In this document: in pieces, positions 15,738 to 24,491 of the stretch
Position numbering within the stretch: position 1 is the first letter of the stretch
Layout of the letters: each line of letters starts with the position of its first letter
Assembly (NCBI GenBank): GCA_035315065.1
Contig: DATFYM010000022.1
Span: forward strand, 1 to 64,000
Length of the DNA stretch: 64,000 bases
Direction of reading: 5' to 3'
Source of the DNA: DATFYM01 sp035315065
GTDB taxonomy: Bacteria > Acidobacteriota > Terriglobia > UBA7540
Notes under the pieces: generated by a model
What the model saw: the letters and a program-made list of their open reading frames with translations, nothing else
Told to the model about the DNA's origin: nothing
Databases searched by the model: none
Made by a program: the position numbers and the translations under genes

Positions 15738-16859
15738 ATGGTCATCACTCGACACAGACGCACAAGCATCATCATCGCCGCGATCTCAGCCCTGCTCTTG
15801 CTATTCATGCCGGTACGATCGGCGCCAAAGGGGCAAGCCAACTCGGCCAATCCGGCCAACCAAGCCACCCCTGCCAGCGCGGTCCCGCAGACCGACACTT
15901 GCACGGTCGATCCGGACGGCACGGCACACGTCACCCGCGTGGTCCCGGTGCCGCAAACGATCAGCCCGGAGGCGCAGAAGTTCATCTCGCGGCCGGGACC
16001 CTCAGGTCCGGAGCCCACGCTCGCCGAGCGCCGCGCGAACACCGACAGGTTCCGCATCGGCCGGGCGGAGGAGGCGCGCAAGCTCTACCCCGTGGACGTC
16101 AAGGAGGAGACGATCGGCGGCGTCCGATGTGACGTCATCAAGCCGCTCAACCCTCCTGCGGCCAAGCGAAACCGCGTACTCATCAACGTGCATGGCGGGG
16201 GTTTCAACTCCGACTCCGGTTCGCTCGTGGAGGGAATTCCCATCGCCAACCTCACCCAGACCACGGTGGTGTCCGTTTATTATCGGCTGGCGCCGGAACA
16301 CCCGTTCCCCGCTGCGGTGGACGATACGGTGGCGGTTTTCAAGCAACTGTTGAAGACTTACAAGCCGGCAAAGATGGGGTTGTTCGGCACCTCTGCCGGC
16401 GCCATCCTCACCGCCGAAGTCGCCGTCCGGCTGCGGCACGACGGCCTGCCACTTCCCGGCGTCCTGGGTATTTTCTCAGGGACGGGCGACATGGGCAGGG
16501 CCGGAGACTCCCAGGCCCTCTACACCGTTCAGGGATTCGGCGGACGGCTAGAGCCTCCGTCGAAGACGCCGCACTTGTCAGCTTACATCGGCGCGACCGA
16601 TCCCAAGGACCCGGCGCTGTCGCCGATCTACGCCGACCTGAAGGGATTTCCGCCCACCCTGTTTGTTACCAGCACCCGCGACTTGTTGCTCAGCGGGACC
16701 TCGGACCTGCACCGCGCTTTCCTCCGCGCCGGCGTGGACGCCGAACTCGTGGTGTTTGAGGCGTTGCCGCACGCCTTTTGGTATGACTATCGCCTGCCCG
16801 AAACGAAGGAAGCCCTGGACATCATGGCCCGGTTTCTCGATCAGAAGCTCGGGGGTTAG
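15738..16859 (+). CDS. Secreted alpha/beta-hydrolase, hormone-sensitive-lipase (family IV) esterase-like
   Basis: A 373-residue serine hydrolase, probably an esterase acting on small acyl esters. After a hydrophobic signal segment (SIIIAAISALLLLFMPVRS) comes the oxyanion motif VHGGGF and then YRLAPEHPFPAA, both hallmarks of the HSL family. The nucleophile elbow is GTSAG. The acid and His residues of the triad are likely in TSTRDLLLSG and LPHAFWYD. The ATG at 15738 has a strong AGGAGG site five bases upstream; an earlier in-frame start has none. Monocistronic; substrate unknown. The signal segment suggests a periplasmic or secreted location. Confidence 0.88.
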   Translation: MVITRHRRTSIIIAAISALLLLFMPVRSAPKGQANSANPANQATPASAVPQTDTCTVDPDGTAHVTRVVPVPQTISPEAQKFISRPGPSGPEPTLAERRANTDRFRIGRAEEARKLYPVDVKEETIGGVRCDVIKPLNPPAAKRNRVLINVHGGGFNSDSGSLVEGIPIANLTQTTVVSVYYRLAPEHPFPAAVDDTVAVFKQLLKTYKPAKMGLFGTSAGAILTAEVAVRLRHDGLPLPGVLGIFSGTGDMGRAGDSQALYTVQGFGGRLEPPSKTPHLSAYIGATDPKDPALSPIYADLKGFPPTLFVTSTRDLLLSGTSDLHRAFLRAGVDAELVVFEALPHAFWYDYRLPETKEALDIMARFLDQKLGG

Positions 16860-16879
16860 AGGAATGACGTGTGAAGGAT

Positions 16880-16925
16880 TAAACGCAGAGGCACTGAGAC
16901 GCAGAGATGAAGAGAGAAGAGTAAG
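16880..16925. repeat. Single arm of the octad-word element (family I)
   Basis: ACGCAGAGGCACTGAGACGC, then AGAGATGAAGAGAG: this has only the left half of the palindrome seen complete at 18005 and 26578. It lies just after the esterase stop codon. Confidence 0.55.
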
Positions 16926-16942
16926 GAGAATGACATGAGAAC

Positions 16943-16976
16943 AAAAAGCGGCCACCTCGGGAGGAGGTAGCCGCTT
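16943..16976 (-). terminator. Intrinsic terminator of the PEP-CTERM gene
   Basis: Read on the minus strand, AAGCGGCTACCTC pairs with GAGGTGGCCGCTT around a CTCCC loop and is followed by TTTTTG. It starts 45 bases after the stop of the gene at 17021-17560. Confidence 0.75.
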
Positions 16977-17020
16977 GCTAGAGACCTTTGGTTTCGGAAG
17001 AGTTGAGGAACTCGTTGTCG

Positions 17021-17560
17021 CTACCCAACAAGCAGATGTCGTCGCAACAGTCCGGCGGCAAGGAAGAACGCCGTGCCCAACAGCAACATCGAAGCCGGCT
17101 CCGGGGTCGCCGTCATGTTGCCAGTGTCATTATAGCCATTGTTTTGATACAACTGGTAGCTGCCGGGGCCGTTACTGAATAGGTTAATCTCGACCCCAGC
17201 GTCTGCAAAGAGCAGGCCGCCGTTGTCGATCACCGGGTCCGCTCCAGGCGTGAGCACATTGTCGTAAATGAAGTACCCAGATGGGCTGTACTGTAGCGCA
17301 CCGGTTGGGCTGGGACTCAGGTACAGGTCTATCTGTCCTGTGGTAAAACCACCGCCAGTACCGTTGTTTATGTCAATGTATCCACTGGTGATGAGATCCA
17401 CGCCGGGGGAGAGCACGCTATCGGCGAGGTACACGCTGGCGGTGACGCCGTCGCCGTTGGTGGAAGCGTAGGCGTAAGTAAAAGTGTCTGCCACTAAGGG
17501 GGTGACGCCCATAAGAACCAAAGCCGCAACCAGCACAAACAGCAAGTGAGTTTTCTTCAA
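17021..17560 (-). CDS. PEP-CTERM sorting-domain protein, small secreted
   Basis: A 179-residue exported protein. It has an N-terminal signal peptide (KKTHLLFVLVAALVLMGVTP, cleaved after about residue 24), then a Gly/Asn/Tyr-rich body of likely beta structure. The C-terminal tripartite PEP-CTERM signal is ATPEPASMLLLG, a hydrophobic helix, and RRHLL. Such proteins are processed by an exosortase (not in this window) and are associated with extracellular matrix or exopolysaccharide. The start is a TTG with AGGAGG five bases upstream. An intrinsic terminator follows the gene, making it a single-gene unit. The body matches no specific family that I recognise. Confidence 0.88.
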   Translation of the reverse strand: MKKTHLLFVLVAALVLMGVTPLVADTFTYAYASTNGDGVTASVYLADSVLSPGVDLITSGYIDINNGTGGGFTTGQIDLYLSPSPTGALQYSPSGYFIYDNVLTPGADPVIDNGGLLFADAGVEINLFSNGPGSYQLYQNNGYNDTGNMTATPEPASMLLLGTAFFLAAGLLRRHLLVG

Positions 17561-17768
17561 ACTATCCTCCTGAGCCCTCGTGATTCCCCGCCTTAAGGCA
17601 GAGGAAGGGTCCGCATAGAAAGTAACGCGCGGCGACCGGCGCCGCCCATGGTCCCAAGGTCCTGTGCCCCAGGTAGTACTCAGGTAGTACTAAAGTTTAA
17701 GGAGTCCGGTGCCTAACAGGGTGGGCGCCGTGGTGAGTAGGTCCACGCCTTCGTGAAGTACTCGATCG

Positions 17769-17993
17769 ATGCGGGGCCTCGCCCAGATTGGCGGCCTGGT
17801 GGTGGATAAGGGCCATCGCGGCGCGGGCCTAGGCAAGCTCTTGATGGGCGAAGCTGAGGAATGGGCGCGCTCACGAGAGCTGGAGGGCGTCTATCTGCGG
17901 TCCAACGTGCTTCGCGAGGCAGCGCACGCCTTCTATGAAGCGATTGGCTTCCGCAGGATCAAGAGCCAACACTGCTTTTTGAAGCTGCTCTGA
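17769..17993 (+). pseudogene. GNAT N-acetyltransferase, C-terminal remnant
   Basis: The 74 codons cover only motif A onward of a GNAT fold: IGGLVVDKGHRGAGLGKLLM (acetyl-CoA-binding R-G-x-G-L-G-K), then the AHAFYEAIGFRR motif B. A whole GNAT domain needs about 140 residues, and a stop codon lies in frame a few codons before the first ATG. No ribosome-binding site is visible. This is most simply a 5'-truncated relic. Confidence 0.65.
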
Positions 17994-18004
17994 CCAGCGC
18001 TAAG

Positions 18005-18117
18005 AATTGAACACAGAGGCACGGAGGCACAGAGAAGAGAAAGAGAAATCACACGAAGATGTCTCTTTTTCCGACGCTTCCGATTTTTTCTCTGCGCCTC
18101 TGTGTCTCTGTGTTGGA
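18005..18117. repeat. Octad-word palindromic element, family I, copy 2
   Basis: The left arm ACACAGAGGCACGGAGGCAC and the right arm CTCTGCGCCTCTGTGTCTCT are complementary and have an 8-base period. The spacer (ATCACACGAAGATGTCTC, TTTCCGACGCTTCCG) is shared with the copy at 26578-26690. It lies at the 3' ends of the GNAT relic and queA. Confidence 0.8.
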
Positions 18118-18149
18118 AGCTCCTTCGCAATTACTTCGCACCTTCGCCG

Positions 18150-19253
18150 CTACAAGATCAACATGCAGTCGCCATAGCTATAGAAGCGGTAACGCTCGGC
18201 CACGGCGTGCTGATAAGCGCGCTGGACGAAGTCGCGCCCGGCGAACGCGGAAACCAGCATCAACAAGGTCGACTTGGGTAGATGAAAATTGGTGAGCATG
18301 GCGCTCGTCACCTGGAACTGAAAGCCGGGCAGGATGAACAGACTTGTCTCGCCCGCAGCGGCGACGATTTTGCCCCCATTTTCGCGCGCTATGTGTTCGA
18401 GGGTTCGGACGGTGGTGGTTCCCACGGCGACCACGCGGCGGCCACGCTCCTTGGCCCGGCGGATGGCTTCCGCCGCAGCCTCGCCGACCTCAAAACGTTC
18501 TGCCTCCATCTTGTGGTTCTCAACTTGCGCCGCATGGACCGGCTGAAAGGTCCCTAGTCCCACATGCAAGGTGATTTCGCAGCTTTCGATTCCCTGCGCG
18601 CGCAACTGCCCGAGGACTCGCTCGCTGAAGTGGAAGCCGGCAGTGGGCGCAGCCACGGCGCCGCGCACTTTGGCGTAGACCGTCTGGTAGGCGTCGCGAT
18701 CGGCCGCCTTGTCGGGGCGATGGATGTAGGGCGGCAGCGGCACGTGGCCGAGACGATCGATGGCCTCGTCAACCTGCTCAGGCGAGCCCGAGCGCGCTCG
18801 CAGGCGGACTTGGCGCACGCCGTAGTCGCCACGCGCCAGCACTTCCGCTTCAAGTTCGCCGTCGCCGAACACCAGCACTTCACCGGTTCGGATCTTGCGA
18901 CCCGGGCGGACGAGCGCTTGCCACACCTCATCGCTCTCGCGACGGGTGAGCAGCAGCTCGACTTCGGCGCTGAGGTGCTCGCGGATGGCGGGGTTGTTCT
19001 TGCCGATCGGCTGCGCGGTGACGCCGCGCCGGCAGCCCAGCAACCGGGCAGGAAAGACCTTGGTATTGTTGAAGACCAGCAAGTCGCCGGGTTCGAGCAA
19101 ATACGGAAGATCACGGAAGGCACGATCCTCATAGACGCCATGGGCTCCACTGGCCGGATGCAGCACCATCATGCGCGACGCGTCGCGTTCCGGAAGCGGC
19201 TGCTGGGCGATCAGTTCGGCGGGGAGCGGGTAATCGAAGTCGTCGAGGAGCAT
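18150..19253 (-). CDS. queA: S-adenosylmethionine:tRNA ribosyltransferase-isomerase QueA
   Basis: Transfers and isomerises the ribose of SAM onto 7-aminomethyl-7-deazaguanine in tRNA, giving epoxyqueuosine at the wobble position of GUN anticodons. The 367-residue protein shows the family pattern throughout: FDYPLPAELIAQQPLPERDASRM at the N-terminus (shown in part), LVFNNTKVFPARL, AVAAPTAGFHFSE, LHVGLGTFQPV and MLTNFHLPKSTLLMLVSAFAG near the end. Length is a little above the usual 340-350. It is monocistronic here; tgt and queG are not in the window. The gene is flanked by an octad element downstream and a perfect heptad palindrome upstream. Confidence 0.97.
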   Translation of the reverse strand: MLLDDFDYPLPAELIAQQPLPERDASRMMVLHPASGAHGVYEDRAFRDLPYLLEPGDLLVFNNTKVFPARLLGCRRGVTAQPIGKNNPAIREHLSAEVELLLTRRESDEVWQALVRPGRKIRTGEVLVFGDGELEAEVLARGDYGVRQVRLRARSGSPEQVDEAIDRLGHVPLPPYIHRPDKAADRDAYQTVYAKVRGAVAAPTAGFHFSERVLGQLRAQGIESCEITLHVGLGTFQPVHAAQVENHKMEAERFEVGEAAAEAIRRAKERGRRVVAVGTTTVRTLEHIARENGGKIVAAAGETSLFILPGFQFQVTSAMLTNFHLPKSTLLMLVSAFAGRDFVQRAYQHAVAERYRFYSYGDCMLIL

Positions 19254-19293
19254 GAGACCTCAATTGTAGATGAACTTTGCAGGAGTCAAGAGG

Positions 19294-19410
19294 CAGAAGC
19301 CAATTGTGAATAGTGAATGGTGAATAGTGAATAGTGAATGGTGAATGGAAGACGAATCTTGTAATTCACCATTCACTATTCACCATCCACTATTCACAAT
19401 TGGCTTCTGC
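19294..19410. repeat. Near-perfect heptad-word palindrome, family E (GTGAATA words)
   Basis: GCAGAAGCCAATTGTGAATA, then GTGAATG/GTGAATA words on the left, face CTATTCACAATTGGCTTCTG on the right. Arms are about 50 bases with six 7-base words. It separates the divergent genes queA and rlmI, so any hairpin would lie in or beside both promoters. Confidence 0.9.
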
Positions 19411-19422
19411 TAGAGTGATGAT

Positions 19423-20589
19423 GTGACTCCATGCAGCGTCGTTATCTCGCAGCGTGGCGTGGACCGCATTCTCGCGGGTCATCCGTGGATCTATCGCGCG
19501 GATATCGAGGATGCTTCCGGTGTCGAGCCGGGCGCCGTGGTCCGTGTCGTCGACCACCGAAAGGGTTTCTGGGGGCAGGCGTTTTATAGTTCCCAGTCGC
19601 AAATCGCGCTGCGCCTGTTGACGCGCGAAAAGCGCCCCTTCGACCGCGACTTCCTCGCCGAGCGCATCGCCGCCGCCGCCGTGTTCCGCCAGCAGGTTGT
19701 GGAAGGAGCTCAGGCATATCGCCTCGTCTCGTCCGAAGGCGACTTGCTGCCCAGCCTCGTCATCGATCGTTATGCCGATTGCTTCGCGTTGCAGACGCTG
19801 AGCCAAGGCGCGGATCGGCTGAAGCCGATGGTGGTGGAAATCCTGCAACAGCAGTTTGCTCCGCGCGCGATTCTGGAGCGGAACGACGTCGCGATTCGCT
19901 GCCTGGAGGGGCTGCCGGAGCAGAAGGGCGTCGTGGCGGGCGAGAACGTGAGTGAAGTGGTGGTGGAAGAGAACGGCGTGAAGGTGGTCTTCGATCTTCT
20001 CGCTGGCCAGAAGACTGGCGGTTTCCTCGACCAGCGTGAGAATCGCGCCGCCGCGCAGCGCTACGCGCGAGGCCGAGCGTTCGATGGCTTTTGCTATACC
20101 GGCGGCTTCGCGCTGGCCATGGCTGGGAAGTGTGACGCCGTCGTCGGCGTTGACAGTTCCCCCGAAGCGCTCCAAGCTGCTGCCCGCAACCAGCAATTGA
20201 ACGGCAATCCGAACATCGAGTGGACGGAGGCGAACTGCTTCGACTTCTTGAAGGCCGCCGATCAGCGCGGGGAGCGCTTCGACACTATGGTGCTGGACCC
20301 GCCCGCCTTCGCCCGGCAGAAGTCACACCGCGAATCGGCGCTGCGCGGCTACAAAGAGTTGAACCTGCGCGCGCTGAAGATGCTGAACCCGGGCGGGTTT
20401 CTCATCACGTGCTCGTGCTCCTATCACGTGAGCGAGTCGGACCTGCTCGAAGTGGTGGCCAGCGCCGCGCTCGACGCCCATCGGACGGTCAGCGTGGTGG
20501 AGCGGCGGACCCAGTCGCGCGATCATCCGATTTTGCTCACGGTGCCGGAGACACACTATTTGAAGTGTTTGATCCTGCGCGCGCTATGA
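19423..20589 (+). CDS. rlmI: Class I SAM-dependent rRNA methyltransferase, RlmI/RlmK-like
   Basis: Probably methylates C5 of a cytosine in 23S rRNA (m5C1962 in E. coli). The 388-residue protein has an N-terminal PUA-type RNA-binding domain (about 1-80, RILAGHPWIYRADIED), a central EEHEE region, and a Rossmann methyltransferase domain. Motifs visible are GFLDQRENR, FDGFCYTGGFALAMAG (SAM binding), VGVDSSPEAL, MVLDPPAFARQK and LITCSCSYHV with the catalytic Cys. The start is a GTG at 19423, only 13 bases from the edge of the palindrome shared with queA. Single gene. Confidence 0.92.
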   Translation: MTPCSVVISQRGVDRILAGHPWIYRADIEDASGVEPGAVVRVVDHRKGFWGQAFYSSQSQIALRLLTREKRPFDRDFLAERIAAAAVFRQQVVEGAQAYRLVSSEGDLLPSLVIDRYADCFALQTLSQGADRLKPMVVEILQQQFAPRAILERNDVAIRCLEGLPEQKGVVAGENVSEVVVEENGVKVVFDLLAGQKTGGFLDQRENRAAAQRYARGRAFDGFCYTGGFALAMAGKCDAVVGVDSSPEALQAAARNQQLNGNPNIEWTEANCFDFLKAADQRGERFDTMVLDPPAFARQKSHRESALRGYKELNLRALKMLNPGGFLITCSCSYHVSESDLLEVVASAALDAHRTVSVVERRTQSRDHPILLTVPETHYLKCLILRAL

Positions 20590-20591
20590 GG

Positions 20592-20626
20592 AAGGGAGTA
20601 GGGAGTAGCGAATAGGGAGTAGGGGG
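20592..20626. repeat. Heptad words, family M (GGGAGTA)
   Basis: GGGAGTA, GGGAGTA, GCGAATA, GGGAGTA in tandem directly after the rlmI stop. Only one arm is present. Confidence 0.7.
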
Positions 20627-20636
20627 AAAGGAAGGA

Positions 20637-20760
20637 AGAATTGACGATTGACGATTGGAAGAAAGGGTCATTGACAATCGTGGTGGTTTCTTGAAAGGGC
20701 TGAGTGGCTTGCCTACTGATCTCTTTCAATCGTCAATCGTCAATCTGCAATCGGCAATTC
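20637..20760. repeat. Element A with conserved spacer, copy at the rlmI/M28 junction
   Basis: The arms are GAATTGACGATTGACGATTG and CAATCGTCAATCGTCAATC. The spacer contains GGTCATTGACAATCGTGG, GAAAGGGCTGAGTGGCTTGC and CTCTTTC. The same spacer plan occurs at 22945-23099 and, inverted, at 38199-38340. Confidence 0.85.
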
Positions 20761-20852
20761 TTTGTTGGTAGCCGTAGCGGACCCCAGATTGGGTGGGCAC
20801 AGGGGTTGAAAAGAGTTGGGCATCATTGCACGCTAAGGACAAGGGGAATTCG

Positions 20853-22811
20853 ATGGAAACAAGCAATCGCATACCTAAGTTGATCGCGAGACTGGCTCTC
20901 GTCGCCGCGGTGATTCTCACTGTTGTCGTGGGCCCGCGGCGGACGGCGGCCGACTCTACCAAGCCGGTGCCGGCGTTTTCGACCCAGGAATTTCTCGATC
21001 CGATCAAGTTCCTATCGAGTGACGCACTGAAAGGCCGCGGCGACGGCACGCCCGAGCTCAACCAAGCCGCGGACTATATCGCGGCGCGATTCATCCGGTT
21101 CGGCCTCAAGCCCGCCGGTGACGACGGTACTTGCTTTCAAAATTTCATGATCACGGTGGGCGCGAAACTCGACGGGAACAATTCATTGATTTACGAGAGC
21201 GGCGACACCCACCGGACCCTGACCATCAATCAGGACTTTATCCCATTCAGCTTCTCCCAGGACATCACCCTTAACGCGCCCCTGGTTTTCGCCGGCTACG
21301 GGATCACGGCGCCCGAGTATCACTACGACGACTATCAAGGCACCGACGTCAAGGGCAAGGTCGTCATCGTGCTGCGCCACGAGCCGCAGGAGAACGACGA
21401 GAAGAGCGTTTTTGCCGGCAAGCAGCTCACCATGTATTCCGACATCCTCAATAAGGCCATCAATGCCCGGAACCGTGGCGCAGTGGGTATGATCCTGGTG
21501 AACGACGTGGGGAATCATCCGGGCGAGCCTGATGAGTTGGTTCGATTTGGTACCCTCGCCGGACCAGAAGATATCGGCGTAGCTGTAATTCAGGTGGCGA
21601 CCGGGGTGGTGGACGAATGGCTGAAGCCCACCGGCCACACTCTCGACGAGTTGCGGCAGGCGATCGACAAGGACCTTTCCAACCACTCTTTCGCGCTCGA
21701 CCCGGCGACGCGCGTCGCGGCTACCGTCGACGTGGAACGAATCCGCAAGCCGGTAGCGAACGTTGTCGGCCTGCTTCCGGGCAGCGACCCCACGCTGGCG
21801 CGGCAGGCCATCGTTATCGGCGCGCACTACGATCACCTTGGTCTGGGCGAGCAGTTCTCGCTGGCTCCGCGGCAGGTCGGGCAGATCCATCACGGCGCCG
21901 ATGACAACGCTTCCGGAACCAGCGGTGTGCTTGAGTTGGCTGACTTCTTTGCCCATCGGCAAGCACAGCCGAAGCACACCATCGTCTTCATCACCTTCGC
22001 CGGCGAGGAATTGGGACTGCTCGGCTCGAGCTATTACACCGCCCACCCCGAGTTCCCACTCGATGGGACGATCGCCATGATCAACATGGACATGATCGGG
22101 CGTGTCTCCAAGAATCGGCTCTACGTGGGCGGCACCGGAACGTCGCCGGGATTCAAGAAGCTGGTGGAGGACGCCAACCAAACCTTGGCGCCGCCGACAT
22201 CGGGCTCCGACGCGAGCGCGCCCCAATCTTCGGACCAGCCGGGTGACTCGAGTAACTCAACACCGGCCCAGAGCTTCGACCTGAGCTACTCCGCGTCGGG
22301 ATACGGCGCGAGCGATCAGACTTCGTTTACGGTACACAATATCCCGGTGCTGTTCTTCTTTTCCGGGCTTCATTCGGACTATCACAAGCCCTCGGACACC
22401 TGGGACAAGATCGACGCGCGAGCAGGAGCACGCGTGCTGGAGTTGGTGGCCGGTGTCACCGACTCGCTCGACCAACTCGCGGAAAAACCACAGTATGTCC
22501 GAGTGGCCGAGCCGGCAAGCCCCGCGTCCGGCGGGGGCGGCGGCTACGGGCCTTACTTCGGCTCCATTCCCGACTTCGGCGAGATCGAGCACGGCGTGAA
22601 GTTCGCCGACGTGCGCGACGGCAGCCCCGCCGCCAAAGCGGGCTTCAAGGCCGGCGACGTGCTGGTCGAGTTCGACACCAAGAAGATCGACAACCTCTAC
22701 GACTTCACTTATGCCCTCCGCGCTCACAAGCCGGGCGATAAGGTGATAGTCACGGTGCTGCGAAACGGGGAGAAGGTAACGCACGACGTGATCCTCGAGG
22801 TAAGAAAGTAG
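20853..22811 (+). CDS. Secreted M28-family zinc aminopeptidase with PA and PDZ domains
   Basis: A 652-residue exported peptidase. A signal segment (ARLALVAAVILTVVV) precedes the mature part. A PA insert (about 120-270) carries GYGITAPEYHYDDYQGTDVK. The M28 catalytic domain shows the zinc ligands in order: IGAHYDHLG, HGADDNASGTSG, FAGEELGLLGSSY and NMDMIGR. A C-terminal PDZ domain (GVKFADVRDGSPAAKAGFKA, then GDVLVEFD) ends the protein. A Ser/Ala/Gln-rich insert (SGSDASAPQSSDQPGDSSN) lies in the catalytic domain after NMDMIGR. The start at 20853 is supported by AAGGGG upstream. Likely periplasmic or secreted and used for peptide scavenging. Confidence 0.93.
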   Translation: METSNRIPKLIARLALVAAVILTVVVGPRRTAADSTKPVPAFSTQEFLDPIKFLSSDALKGRGDGTPELNQAADYIAARFIRFGLKPAGDDGTCFQNFMITVGAKLDGNNSLIYESGDTHRTLTINQDFIPFSFSQDITLNAPLVFAGYGITAPEYHYDDYQGTDVKGKVVIVLRHEPQENDEKSVFAGKQLTMYSDILNKAINARNRGAVGMILVNDVGNHPGEPDELVRFGTLAGPEDIGVAVIQVATGVVDEWLKPTGHTLDELRQAIDKDLSNHSFALDPATRVAATVDVERIRKPVANVVGLLPGSDPTLARQAIVIGAHYDHLGLGEQFSLAPRQVGQIHHGADDNASGTSGVLELADFFAHRQAQPKHTIVFITFAGEELGLLGSSYYTAHPEFPLDGTIAMINMDMIGRVSKNRLYVGGTGTSPGFKKLVEDANQTLAPPTSGSDASAPQSSDQPGDSSNSTPAQSFDLSYSASGYGASDQTSFTVHNIPVLFFFSGLHSDYHKPSDTWDKIDARAGARVLELVAGVTDSLDQLAEKPQYVRVAEPASPASGGGGGYGPYFGSIPDFGEIEHGVKFADVRDGSPAAKAGFKAGDVLVEFDTKKIDNLYDFTYALRAHKPGDKVIVTVLRNGEKVTHDVILEVRK

Positions 22812-22814
22812 GTC

Positions 22815-24272
22815 ATGGGAAGGCCTGATTCGTCTGCGCTTGGTGTGATCATTTGCGCCCTCGCGGTGGGGCTCGGATGCGGTAGCACTCAATTCTGTAC
22901 AATGTCGGTGCCCAGCCAATGTGGAGCCTTGTACGCCCACCAGGGAAGAATTGACGATTGCCGATTGACGATTGACGATTGGAAGAGAGGCTCATTGACG
23001 ATTGTAGATGGGCCATCAAACGGGCCGCTCGGCTTGCCTAGTCTTCTCTTTCAATCGTCAATCGTTCCCGCAGGGCGGGATCAATCGTCAATTCTTCTGA
23101 GGGGAATCAGGCGCGACAGCACACCAACTTCAGCAACAGAATATGCCGGGACTGATGCTGCCGCAGGCAGCCTGAAGCTCCTTGTCTCCATCGAGCAGCA
23201 GACTATCACGATGCCGTCTCCGGCGCGCATCACTTTGCACATCCACAACTCGGGATCGGAACCGGTATGGCTTTATCGGCACGCGCGCGACGCGGCCATC
23301 GTAGCGCGCACCGCCACGGTCGTCATCAATTCTTCGGAAGAGAATCCCGGCAACACGACGCGCGGCGGATCGACGCTGGCGATTCATCTCACGCCGGCTG
23401 CCGCCGGCGATGCGGCAACTGCTGCGGAGGGTCTCGTACTCGAGAGCGTCGGGCTGCCGCATCCGAAGCTCATCCGTCTCGCGCCGCGTGACGACTATGA
23501 AGAGAAAGCCGTCGTGCACCTTGCCCCGGCGCTGGCTGGCGCGGAGACCGCTGCCAAGCCCGTGTGGGGTCGCTACCGCCTGTCGGCGACTTACGGCGCG
23601 AGTTATTCGAATGGCGATGAGGCGGCCCGAAACCTTGGCGTGACCCTCTGGCAGGGAGAGACGGAAAGTAATGCGCTCGATATCGACTTGGAGCCGGCGC
23701 CGGCGACAGACGCCGGTTCGGTGGCCGGCACAGTGGTGACGCCGGACTCCCGGCCCGTCTTTCAACGGACCGTGGTCTCGCTGAGCGACCGGCAGCAGCA
23801 ACTGGTGGATCAGTCGCGGGCGGACATCGATGGGCGTTTCTCCTTTGACCATTTGCCGCTGGGGCTCTATTGGGTGACGGTGAGACGCGCGGCCGCGACC
23901 ACAGATACGGCCACCTTCCAGCATGTCGAGCTGACTTCCGCCGCTCCCAACGGCGCGCTTCAACTGGTCATGGTACCGCCCGAGATCTACGAGCCCAAGC
24001 AGATGCTGCACAAGCCGGTGCTGGTGCGCGTCACCGATAGCGCCGGGCGGCCGGAGGACAAAGTCATGCTGGACGCGACGTGGTCGAGCGGGTCAGTGAT
24101 GGATGACGTGAAGGGTGAGACGTCCGATGACGGCGTGGCAACTTTGGAGTTGCTTCCCGGCCGCAGCTACATCACGATGAAGCGAAAACATTGTGGCCAG
24201 CACGACGACCGGCTTGACGTGGCGGAAGGCGGCGGAATCGACGACTTCAAGCTGGTGTTGGACTGCAAGTGA
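22815..24272 (+). CDS. Secreted protein with carboxypeptidase-regulatory-like fold; element A inserted in frame
   Basis: An exported protein of unknown function, 485 codons. The first 30 residues look like a signal peptide (LGVIICALAVGLGC; the Cys could be lipidated). Residues about 44-95 are encoded entirely by the heptad-word element at 22945-23099 and read as low-complexity peptide (RIDDCRLTIDD, then SSIVPAGRDQSS). From about residue 115 onward the sequence is ordinary beta-rich protein. It contains a carboxypeptidase-regulatory-like domain (SVAGTVVTPDSRPVFQRTVV, then GRFSFDHLPLGLYWVTVRR). The element keeps the frame, so either it interrupts a linker in a working protein or the true start lies downstream of it. 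The gene follows the M28 peptidase by four bases. Confidence 0.65.
   Translation: MGRPDSSALGVIICALAVGLGCGSTQFCTMSVPSQCGALYAHQGRIDDCRLTIDDWKRGSLTIVDGPSNGPLGLPSLLFQSSIVPAGRDQSSILLRGIRRDSTPTSATEYAGTDAAAGSLKLLVSIEQQTITMPSPARITLHIHNSGSEPVWLYRHARDAAIVARTATVVINSSEENPGNTTRGGSTLAIHLTPAAAGDAATAAEGLVLESVGLPHPKLIRLAPRDDYEEKAVVHLAPALAGAETAAKPVWGRYRLSATYGASYSNGDEAARNLGVTLWQGETESNALDIDLEPAPATDAGSVAGTVVTPDSRPVFQRTVVSLSDRQQQLVDQSRADIDGRFSFDHLPLGLYWVTVRRAAATTDTATFQHVELTSAAPNGALQLVMVPPEIYEPKQMLHKPVLVRVTDSAGRPEDKVMLDATWSSGSVMDDVKGETSDDGVATLELLPGRSYITMKRKHCGQHDDRLDVAEGGGIDDFKLVLDCK
22945..23099. repeat. Element A copy located inside an open reading frame
   Basis: The left arm has five 7-base words (TTGACGA with TTGCCGA variants). 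The right arm CAATCGTCAATCG is interrupted by TTCCCGCAGGGCGGGA and then resumes CAATCGTCAATTC. The spacer (GCTCATTGACGATTGTAGAT, GGGCC, GCTCGGCTTGCCTAG, TCTCTTTC) is conserved with copies at 20637 and 38199. Confidence 0.85.
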
Positions 24273-24284
24273 AGAGGGAGCCTT

Positions 24285-24426
24285 AGCCCCGAAGGGGCGA
24301 AAGAGAGTAGCCCAGTGCGCCAGCCCTGGGAGAAGGCCGGCAAATTGTAGTCTTTGTGGTTTTGGAGGGCATCTGCCCCCAGGGCTGGCGCCCTGGGCTA
24401 CTCTCTTTCGCCCCTTCGGGGCTAGG
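24285..24426. repeat. Long palindrome, family K (AGCCCCGAAGGGGCG)
   Basis: TAGCCCCGAAGGGGCGAAAG, then AGAGTAGCCCAG and CGCCAGCCCTGGG, face the complementary CCCAGGGCTGGCGCCCTGGG, then CTACTCTCTTTCGCCCCTTC and GGGGCTA. The stem is about 60 bases. It fills the space between two plus-strand genes and contains no gene. Confidence 0.85.
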
Positions 24427-24491
24427 AGAAGCGATGGCTGAGAGCCAGGCAAATACATGGCCGGCGTATGAAAAAGGCATCGAAGGAGACA

